A DNA stretch of 11,662 nucleotides from Nitrososphaerota archaeon (GTDB lineage: Archaea; Thermoproteota; Nitrososphaeria; Nitrososphaerales; JAGGXQ01). The notes under the pieces were generated by a model. That model did not search any database and had not been told where the DNA came from. It saw only the letters and a list, made by a program, of their open reading frames with translations. Position numbers and translations under genes: made by a program. Of the stretch, positions 7,093-11,662 are shown piece by piece. The first letter of the stretch is position 1. Every line of letters begins with the position of its first letter. The stretch lies in assembly GCA_021162925.1 (NCBI GenBank), contig JAGGXQ010000071.1, forward strand, positions 1-11,662, in the 5' to 3' direction.

Positions 7093-7987
7093 AAGCGGGC
7101 ATGAACACGGGCCTTTCGTCGGTTATGGGCTCCGCGCTTTCATAACCCTTGGCGTAGAGCTCGGAGAGGGAGAAGAGCAAGCCGTGTATCTTCGGGGAGT
7201 AGAACCTGAATTTCAGACCCCTCTCCTCGACCCTTCTCTTCAGCTCCTCTTCCCCGATCGCCAGGGGATCCGGCCCCTTCGAAGCCAGGGCGAAGCCCCA
7301 GACCGTACCGTAGGACCAGACGAATGCGTAGCAAGGCCTGAGCAGGGGGAAGACCTCGCCCACGGTCCTGAGTATCGAGTGGTGGCACCTGTTCGATAGG
7401 ATAGGGGTGGTCGCCTGGGTCACCATGAGCCCCCCTTCTCTAAGCCCGTCCTTCACCAGGGTGTAGAACTCCCTCGTGTAAAGCAAGTAGGAGGGCCCGC
7501 CTGAGACCGGATCCGTGACATCGACTATCACCACGTCGAAGCCGCCGTGATGCTTCAGGTAATCCCTCCCATCCCCTATGACCAATTCGACCCTGGGGTC
7601 CTCGAAGGAGCCCTGAGACATCTCCGGCATGTGCTCCTTCACCAGCTTTATCACCTCCTCGTCTATGTCGACCATGACGACCCTCTCGACGCACTCGTGC
7701 TTGAGCACCTCCCTTATGGTCGCGCCCTCGCCCCCACCTATGACCAGCACGTCCTTGGGCTCGGGGTGGGTGAGCATCGCGGGGTGGACCAGGGTTTCGT
7801 GGTAGACGAACTCGTCCCTCTCCGACGACTGAAGCTTCCCGTCCAAGAAGAGGCACTTCCCGAAGTGCTCTAGCTCGGCTATCTCGACCCTCTGGTACTT
7901 CGTCCTACCGTTGTAGATGATCCTCTTGACCTTGTGGATGATGGCCAGCCCTACGTCCTGCATCTCCAGAATCCAGAGGCCCTCCAT
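7091..7987 (-). CDS. speE: Spermidine/thermospermine synthase-type aminopropyltransferase
   Basis: This 298-residue enzyme transfers the aminopropyl group from decarboxylated AdoMet to a diamine or polyamine. The nucleotide-binding fold shows GGGEGA (84-89), the acidic strand end VMVDIDEEV (Asp107, Asp109), GDGRDYL (about 138-144) and the gate segment VDVTDPVSGGPSYLLYT (about 155-171). The GGPSYLLYT part resembles thermospermine synthases such as plant ACL5 and archaeal relatives more than the GPA form of classical bacterial spermidine synthases, so the product may be thermospermine. Agmatine as acceptor is also possible in archaea. A GGAGGTG Shine-Dalgarno lies 5 nt before ATG 7987, and the speD stop overlaps it as TGATG; an in-frame GTG at 7990 is the alternative. 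It follows speD, which makes its co-substrate. Confidence 0.88.
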   Translation of the reverse strand: MEGLWILEMQDVGLAIIHKVKRIIYNGRTKYQRVEIAELEHFGKCLFLDGKLQSSERDEFVYHETLVHPAMLTHPEPKDVLVIGGGEGATIREVLKHECVERVVMVDIDEEVIKLVKEHMPEMSQGSFEDPRVELVIGDGRDYLKHHGGFDVVIVDVTDPVSGGPSYLLYTREFYTLVKDGLREGGLMVTQATTPILSNRCHHSILRTVGEVFPLLRPCYAFVWSYGTVWGFALASKGPDPLAIGEEELKRRVEERGLKFRFYSPKIHGLLFSLSELYAKGYESAEPITDERPVFMPA

Positions 7988-8382
7988 CACGACACCTCCA
8001 GGGACCCCCTCTTGAGCTCCATCGCCTTGACCCTAGATGCCTTGAGCCCCTTGACCAGCACCTCGTATCCCTTCCAAGGGTCCACCGTCTCGCCGCACGT
8101 GAAAACGTCCACCGCGGCGTATCCGTGCTCCGGCCATGTGTGGATCGAGAAGTGGGATTCCGCGATTATAACTATCCCGGTCACCCCTCCGGTCCCGGGG
8201 AAGGATCTGAAGCACTCCCCTATGTTCTTGGAGCCGCTGGCCTCGACCGCCCTTTGAAGTAGCTCCCTGATGTATTCGAGATCTTTCAGAAGTTCAGGCT
8301 CGCAACCGTAGAGTTCTACCAGTAGGTGCCTTCCGAGGTACTTGGACCTCCCCAACCCCCGAACGTCGGTTTTGGCATTCAT
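7987..8382 (-). CDS. speD: S-adenosylmethionine decarboxylase proenzyme (class 1B)
   Basis: This 131-residue proenzyme cuts itself between Glu75 and Ser76 (AESHFSIHTWPE), turning Ser76 into the pyruvoyl group that decarboxylates AdoMet. His81, in IHTWPE, and Cys96, in DVFTCGE, are the conserved processing and catalytic residues. The length fits the short bacterial/archaeal class 1B enzyme. A crenarchaeal paralogue of this family is an arginine decarboxylase, but the adjoining aminopropyltransferase, which needs decarboxylated AdoMet, favours the AdoMet enzyme here. I choose ATG 8382: an AGGTGG motif lies just upstream, and the more upstream GTG 8388 falls inside that motif. The TATA box lies about 64 nt before this ATG, so unlike other first genes in the window it has a leader, with a possible short upstream ORF. 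Confidence 0.88.
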   Translation of the reverse strand: MNAKTDVRGLGRSKYLGRHLLVELYGCEPELLKDLEYIRELLQRAVEASGSKNIGECFRSFPGTGGVTGIVIIAESHFSIHTWPEHGYAAVDVFTCGETVDPWKGYEVLVKGLKASRVKAMELKRGSLEVS

Positions 8383-8417
8383 CTCCACCTGAGTTCAAAA
8401 GGCTCTAGGTTGGGCAT
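8379..8417 (-). CDS. Possible 12-codon leaderless upstream ORF of speD
   Basis: ATG 8417 opens a 12-residue frame, MPNLEPFELRWR, that ends in TGA overlapping the speD start as ATGA (8382-8379). The start lies about 29 nt from the TATA box centre, close to the 26.5-28 nt seen at the leaderless genes here. The frame also contains the AGGTGG motif that would serve speD. It may couple or gate speD translation, but a frame this short could occur by chance. Confidence 0.3.
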   Translation of the reverse strand: MPNLEPFELRWR

Positions 8418-8440
8418 TTCTCCATCGGCTAACCCACCTT

Positions 8441-8454
8441 GATATAAAAATTTT
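8441..8454 (-). promoter_or_regulatory. TATA-box promoter of the speD-speE operon
   Basis: On the minus strand AAAATTTTTATATC has a strong TTTTTATA core centred near 8446. Transcription should begin near 8420-8417, giving either a leaderless upstream ORF or a leader of about 35 nt before speD. Confidence 0.65.
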
Positions 8455-8520
8455 ACTTTGTTTTAACCTCGTAAGGCTCTCTTTCCCTTCGCAATAAAAC
8501 GGAGGCGTCTCCCCGTCCGA

Positions 8521-8540
8521 TTTCCTTTAAAAAGGGAAAA
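8521..8540 (+). promoter_or_regulatory. Imperfect inverted repeat containing a TATA-like core
   Basis: TTTCCTTTAA is followed by AAAGGGAAA, a near-palindrome with one extra G, and its TTTAAAAA core (8526-8533) looks like a TATA box. It is centred about 29.5 nt before the 13-codon frame at 8559. It could be a promoter, an operator between the divergent operons, or both. The role is inferred from symmetry and position only. Confidence 0.3.
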
Positions 8541-8558
8541 AAGTCCCCCGTTAATGAG

Positions 8559-8600
8559 ATGAAATATATATCCGACATAGAAAATATAGTCAAAGCTTAA
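8559..8600 (+). CDS. Possible 13-codon leaderless mini-ORF upstream of pstC
   Basis: ATG 8559 opens a 13-residue frame, MKYISDIENIVKA, ending at TAA 8598-8600. It begins about 29 nt after the centre of the TTTAAAAA element. It also covers a second TATA-like element at 8562-8570, and the two uses would compete. It resembles no known protein and may be chance or the relic of a gene start. Confidence 0.15.
   Translation: MKYISDIENIVKA
8562..8570 (+). promoter_or_regulatory. Probable TATA box of the pst operon
   Basis: AAATATATA is the strongest TATA-like element upstream of pstC on the plus strand. It predicts a start near 8593 and so a leader of almost 90 nt, unlike the leaderless genes elsewhere in the window. 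The alternative element at 8526-8533 would give a still longer leader. Confidence 0.5.
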
Positions 8601-8606
8601 ATTCGG

Positions 8607-8668
8607 CACGAATCCCCCCGTTTTCGTGGGTGGGCCTTTGGCGGGGGGCGCGGCCCCCAGCCCGGTGA
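8607..8668 (+). promoter_or_regulatory. GC-rich, potentially structured 5' leader of pstC
   Basis: CACGAA (8607-8612) can pair with TTCGTG (8623-8628), leaving six C residues (8614-8619) in the loop. Downstream GGGGGC (8644-8649) can pair with GCCCCC (8653-8658) around a GCG loop. The loop C-tract could instead pair with the G-tract at 8643-8648, so the two folds compete. A GGTGA motif at 8664-8668 lies 12 nt before the pstC ATG. This could regulate pst translation, but no known riboswitch class was recognised. Confidence 0.35.
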
Positions 8669-8680
8669 AGGCGATCAGAC

Positions 8681-9568
8681 ATGAAAAGTAAGCTAGCCCC
8701 CTCCCCCTACTCCCTCCCCATCTTCGCCCTCATCCTCCTCCTCGGTGCGACCATCGTCACGATGCTCTTGGCATCGGTCGACGTCTTCTCAAAGGAGGGC
8801 CTAGGGGTTTACCTCATGAACGTATGGGATGCGTCGAGGGGGGTGTACGGGGGGCTCGCGGCGATCTACGGAAGCCTGATCGTTTCGGGGCTCGCCGTCT
8901 TGGTAGCGCTGCCCCTCTCCCTCGCCACATCCATATTCGTGAACGAGTTCGCACCGAAGGGGCTCAGGGAAGTCTTGGTGAACCTGAGCGACCTGATGGC
9001 GTCCTTCCCGACCATAATCTACGGGCTCTGGGGCCTTTACTTCTTGGCCCCCCTTCTCAAGGAGTACGTAATGGACCCGCTACACGAATCCCTGGGCTTC
9101 ATCCCCCTGTTCTCGACCAAGCCCGTCGGGACCTGCTTCTTCACGGCGGGGATCTTGCTCGCGATAATGATAACGCCGTTCGCGACCTCGATCATAAGGG
9201 AGGCCTACGGGATGATCCCCAGGGAGGTGAAGGAGGGGGTGTATGCCTTGGGCCTGGGGAAGTGGGAGGTGGTGAAGGTGTCGATAGGGTACATAAAGGG
9301 GGCGATAGCCGGGGGCTTCGCCCTAGCCTTTGGGAGGGGGATAGGGGAGACCGTGGCCGTAGCCCTTACCGTGGGAGGGGTGCTGAACCTGAGCCCGAGC
9401 CTCTTCAGCCCCGGATACACGATACCCGCCCTGATAGTCGACGTCTTCCCCGCATCCTACTTCCCAGGGACCCAGGCCTCCGCCCTCATGGCCCTGGCCC
9501 TGCTCCTGTTCGCGATAGGGGTGTCGGTGACCCTGATCGGGAAGCTCATCATAAGGGGGGTATCATGA
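8681..9568 (+). CDS. pstC: Phosphate ABC transporter permease PstC
   Basis: This 295-residue membrane subunit forms the phosphate channel with PstA. A short basic N-terminus (MKSK) leads into the first helix, and about six helices follow, the usual number. The cytoplasmic coupling loop EGVYALGLGKWEVVK, near residues 186-200, is the permease EAA-type motif that docks on PstB. LMASFPTIIYGLWGLYFL, near residues 106-123, and FGRGIGETVAVALTVGG are strong PstC signatures. It is the first gene of pstC-pstA-pstB-phoU. Weak GGTGA and GGCGATC motifs precede ATG 8681. The stop overlaps pstA as ATGA. The binding protein gene pstS, which often comes first in such operons, is absent upstream, where divergent speD lies instead. 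Confidence 0.92.
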   Translation: MKSKLAPSPYSLPIFALILLLGATIVTMLLASVDVFSKEGLGVYLMNVWDASRGVYGGLAAIYGSLIVSGLAVLVALPLSLATSIFVNEFAPKGLREVLVNLSDLMASFPTIIYGLWGLYFLAPLLKEYVMDPLHESLGFIPLFSTKPVGTCFFTAGILLAIMITPFATSIIREAYGMIPREVKEGVYALGLGKWEVVKVSIGYIKGAIAGGFALAFGRGIGETVAVALTVGGVLNLSPSLFSPGYTIPALIVDVFPASYFPGTQASALMALALLLFAIGVSVTLIGKLIIRGVS

Positions 9569-10383
9569 GGGCTAAGGACCTAATGCTCCTGCTCGCCTCC
9601 GGGTTCGGGACCGCCTTGGCCCTAGCCCCCCTGATCCTGATCCTATGGGAGGAGTTCACCATAGGCCTCCAAGTCCTTATGGAGAAGGGGCTATCCTTCC
9701 TCACCGAAGCCCCTCCCCTGCCGGGTGGCGGCATAGGGGGGATAGGGACCGTCCTCCAGGGGACCCTGGTTATGGTCGGCGTAGGCTCCCTGATAGGCAT
9801 ACCGATAGGCTTCTTCTCTGGCTTCTACATGTACGAGTTCCCGACCGACAGGCTGGCGAAGCTGGGCAGATCGCTCATAGACATGATGGTCGAGTTCCCG
9901 ACCATAATAGTCGGGGTGGTCGTTTACTTGCTGCTCGTCGTCCCCACGGGTAGGCTAAGCACCCTAGCAGGCGCCTTTTCCCTAGCGATAATCGAGATAC
10001 CTTACGTCGCAACCGGCGTGCTCAGCGCCTTCGAGTCCCTCCCCAAGGACATAAGGGAAGGCGCTTACGCCCTGGGCCTCAAGAGGTGGGAGGTCATGAA
10101 GGTGCTGGTCGGGGCCGCTAAGAGCGGAATCCTCACGTCCATACTCATAGGCGTGTCGAAGATAGTCGGCGAAACGGCCCCGCTACTCTTCACGACCACC
10201 ACGTCCTTCAACCTGCCCTTCAGATCGCTCCTGAAGCCCGTGGGCGCGATACCCGTCCTGATCTACATCTACGCCGCGAGCCCCTACGAGAACTGGCACC
10301 TCAACGCCTGGGGCGCGTCCTTGGTCCTTACCCTGATGATCCTCGCGCTCTACATCTCGACGAGGGCGTTCGCAAGGAGGTGA
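9565..10383 (+). CDS. pstA: Phosphate ABC transporter permease PstA
   Basis: The 272-residue partner permease of PstC has about six helices. The family segment MMVEFPTIIVGVVVYLLLV lies near residues 109-127, and the coupling loop EGAYALGLKRWEVMKVL near residues 166-182 contacts PstB. KIVGETAPLLFT, near residues 197-208, is a PstA signature. Gene order, ATGA overlap with pstC (9565-9568) and the G-rich AGGGGGGT just upstream fix the start. A much longer open frame extending upstream through pstC is only an out-of-frame extension. The protein is slightly short for the family, mainly in the N-terminal region before helix 2. The C-terminus ends in basic residues (RAFARR), and the stop codon lies inside the Shine-Dalgarno of pstB. 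Confidence 0.92.
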   Translation: MRAKDLMLLLASGFGTALALAPLILILWEEFTIGLQVLMEKGLSFLTEAPPLPGGGIGGIGTVLQGTLVMVGVGSLIGIPIGFFSGFYMYEFPTDRLAKLGRSLIDMMVEFPTIIVGVVVYLLLVVPTGRLSTLAGAFSLAIIEIPYVATGVLSAFESLPKDIREGAYALGLKRWEVMKVLVGAAKSGILTSILIGVSKIVGETAPLLFTTTTSFNLPFRSLLKPVGAIPVLIYIYAASPYENWHLNAWGASLVLTLMILALYISTRAFARR

Positions 10384-10384
10384 T
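10375..10384 (+). promoter_or_regulatory. Full-length Shine-Dalgarno of pstB
   Basis: AGGAGGTGAT is a complete complement to the archaeal 16S rRNA 3' end and lies 3 nt before ATG 10388. It overlaps the pstA stop codon and is the strongest ribosome-binding site in the window, consistent with high or independent PstB synthesis. Confidence 0.8.
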
Positions 10385-10387
10385 GAG

Positions 10388-11143
10388 ATGGGGGTCGTGC
10401 TCAAGGTCAGGGGTTTGAACGTCTGGATGGGCAAGAAGTGGGTGCTCAAGGACGTCGACCTGGACGTCTACAGGAACTCGGTTTTGGCCATAATGGGGCC
10501 ATCGGGATCGGGCAAGTCCACCCTGCTCAGGGTCCTGGACAGGATAATAGAGCTCGACCCAGAGGCCAGGGTGAGCGGGACCGTCGAGTTCGATGGGAGG
10601 AGCATATTCTCGATGGACGTCCACAAGTTAAGGAAGAAGATAGGGATGGTGTTCCAAAAGCCGAACCCGTTCCCGCACATGAGCATATACGACAACATAG
10701 CCTACGGGGTCAGGATGAACGGAATGGCCAAGGACAAGCGTTCGATAGACGACGTGGTCGAGTCTTCGCTCAAGAAGGCCTACCTTTGGGAAGAGGTCAA
10801 GGGCGAGCTGAAGAAGAAGGCGGGAAAGCTCTCAGGGGGGCAGCAGCAGAGGCTTTGCATAGCCAGGGCCCTAGCCCTCAACCCTTCGATCCTCCTGATG
10901 GACGAGCCGACGTCGATGATCGACGTCGTGGCGGCGAGGAAGATCGAGGAGCTGGTCGTCAACCTTAAGGAAGAGCTCACCGTGATAATAGTCACGCACA
11001 ACCCGCTTCAGGCGGCCAGGATATCGGACTACGTCGCCTTCCTGTACGACGGGAGGATGGTGGAGGAGGGGCCGACGAAGGACATATTCACGAACCCGAA
11101 GAACTCGCTCACCGAAAAGTACGTGCTCGGGAAGGTGGTCTAG
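10388..11143 (+). CDS. pstB: Phosphate ABC transporter ATP-binding protein PstB
   Basis: This 251-residue cytoplasmic ATPase drives phosphate uptake through PstC and PstA. All nucleotide-binding motifs are intact: Walker A GPSGSGKST (37-45), Q-loop Gln90 in VFQKPNPFP, which is characteristic of PstB, signature LSGGQ (148-152), Walker B ILLMDEP (168-174) and H-loop His204 (IVTHNP). The length and C-terminus (EKYVLGKVV) are normal for PstB, so its TAG is a true end. The start is fixed by the perfect Shine-Dalgarno just upstream, 4 nt after the pstA stop. The phoU frame continues immediately after the stop codon in the same reading frame. Confidence 0.95.
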   Translation: MGVVLKVRGLNVWMGKKWVLKDVDLDVYRNSVLAIMGPSGSGKSTLLRVLDRIIELDPEARVSGTVEFDGRSIFSMDVHKLRKKIGMVFQKPNPFPHMSIYDNIAYGVRMNGMAKDKRSIDDVVESSLKKAYLWEEVKGELKKKAGKLSGGQQQRLCIARALALNPSILLMDEPTSMIDVVAARKIEELVVNLKEELTVIIVTHNPLQAARISDYVAFLYDGRMVEEGPTKDIFTNPKNSLTEKYVLGKVV

Positions 11144-11662
11144 ACGAGGCTCATAGACAGGGCGCTGAGCAGGCTGAAGGACCGGATAAGCACGATGGCC
11201 TTGGTGAGCGAGAGCCTGGTCGACTACACCATAGACTCCTATGTGATGGGGATGGACGTCAAGTCCAGGGTATACGAGACCTCCGAGAAGCTGAGGGAGC
11301 TGTACGAGGAGATAGACCGGATGGCCGACGAGATAATAGCGAGGTACAGCCCGATGGCGTCCGATCTCAGGTTCGTTAAGTCCTGCATCGAGATATCCTA
11401 CGACTTCTTCAGGTTCGGTAGGTACGCCCTAGACATATCCGAGGTAACCTCGGAGTTCGGGAACCATGCCCAGTGCAGACTGACCGAGGAGGTGAGGAGG
11501 GCGTCGGAGCTCGTAAAGCGGATGATAAGGGACAGCATTACCTCATTCCTCGACATGGACATGGAGCTAGCGACGAGCGTCAAGGAGAGGGATAGCGAGG
11601 TCGATAGGCTCTACAGGGCCGTGCTGAAGGGCTCGATGGACGAGAAGGACGTGAGGTGCGCC
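11144..11662 (+). CDS. phoU: PhoU family phosphate-uptake regulator (3' truncated, non-standard start)
   Basis: An open frame continues directly after the pstB TAG, in the pstB frame, to the right edge (173 codons). The product is helical and charged. Features matching PhoU are an N-terminal LSRLKDRISTMALVSESLVDY helix start, SPMASDLRFVK near residues 67-77, DFFRFGRYALDIS in the third helix, and a second repeat beginning near TEEVRRASELV. PhoU restrains the Pst transporter when phosphate is plentiful. No ATG, GTG or TTG is present where the protein should begin: ACG at 11144 lies 6 nt after GGTG (11134-11137), and the first in-frame ATG is 11195, which would remove part of helix 1. I take ACG 11144 as the provisional start; a single T-to-C change from ATG, real or an error, is equally possible. 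Confidence 0.8.

Noticed and set aside
7440..7856. Minus-strand open frame within speE
   Set aside because: It is a shifted frame of speE, very rich in Arg and Gly, and shows no domain features.
8408..8425. Six-codon frame MEKCPT upstream of speD
   Set aside because: Its ATG (8425) is only about 20 nt from the TATA centre and probably lies upstream of the transcription start.
8461..8520. Search for a tRNA, small structured RNA or remnant gene in the speD-pstC gap
   Set aside because: Only a short GGAG-GCGT-CTCC pairing was seen. There is no cloverleaf, no C/D box pair and no credible coding frame.
8628..8648. Possible G-quadruplex in the pstC leader
   Set aside because: There are only three separated G-tracts of adequate length, one of them a run of six, so a three-layer quadruplex lacks a proper fourth tract. 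Hairpin pairing is simpler.
8824..9564. Long plus-strand open frame running into pstA from upstream
   Set aside because: It is the out-of-frame shadow of pstC. Its translation is compositionally odd (rich in G, R, P and D), and the real PstA start is the ATG at 9565.
11141..11143. In-frame TAG between pstB and phoU read as pyrrolysine or as a programmed fusion
   Set aside because: PstB ends at a normal family length and TAG is used as the stop of about half of the genes in the window, so general recoding is unlikely. Low-level readthrough stays possible and is mentioned only as an alternative.
1..11662. CRISPR arrays, insertion sequences, integrase or att sites, tRNA and rRNA genes
   Set aside because: No regular repeat-spacer pattern, transposase motif, flanking terminal repeats or RNA gene structure could be found by reading both strands.

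Overview
The window looks like chromosomal DNA from a thermophilic archaeon, most likely in the Thermoproteota (TACK) group. This placement is inferred from gene content and expression signals, because no rRNA or other phylogenetic marker is present. Supporting features are a family-5 uracil-DNA glycosylase, pyruvoyl AdoMet decarboxylase next to an aminopropyltransferase, a two-gene cobalamin-independent methionine synthase, GC-rich coding DNA with heavy AGG (Arg) and ATA (Ile) use, and archaeal promoters. First genes of transcription units usually have a TATA-like box centred about 27-28 nt before the start codon, which predicts leaderless mRNAs. Internal operon genes instead have GGAGG/GGTG Shine-Dalgarno sites and often ATGA stop/start overlaps.

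Left part, + strand (1-4144): the 3' end of a probable DNA methylase, a family-5 uracil-DNA glycosylase, a small four-helix membrane protein of unknown function, a translationally coupled pair forming a split methionine synthase (an N-terminal-like partner without zinc ligands, then the zinc-binding catalytic domain), and a membrane protein resembling the YhfC group of intramembrane metalloproteases.

Middle part, - strand (4112-8417), in transcription order: speD (AdoMet decarboxylase) then speE (aminopropyltransferase, possibly thermospermine-type); leuC-leuD (isopropylmalate or homoaconitate dehydratase subunits); and a putative N4-cytosine DNA methylase, which overlaps the YhfC-like gene tail to tail. 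A possible leaderless 12-codon upstream ORF ends on the speD start codon in an ATGA overlap.

Right part, + strand (8681-11662): a phosphate ABC transporter operon, pstC-pstA-pstB-phoU, with phoU cut by the window edge. No pstS is visible. The roughly 300-nt region between speD and pstC has promoters in both directions and a GC-rich pstC leader with competing hairpins. phoU lies in the pstB frame directly after the pstB TAG and has no ATG, GTG or TTG where its N-terminus should begin; an ACG sits at the expected position behind a GGTG motif.

There is no sign of mobile elements, CRISPR arrays, tRNA or rRNA genes. Most of the window is ordinary housekeeping metabolism. The most notable points are the speD upstream ORF, the missing canonical phoU start, the structured pstC leader and the split methionine synthase. 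No wholly new multigene system is evident.
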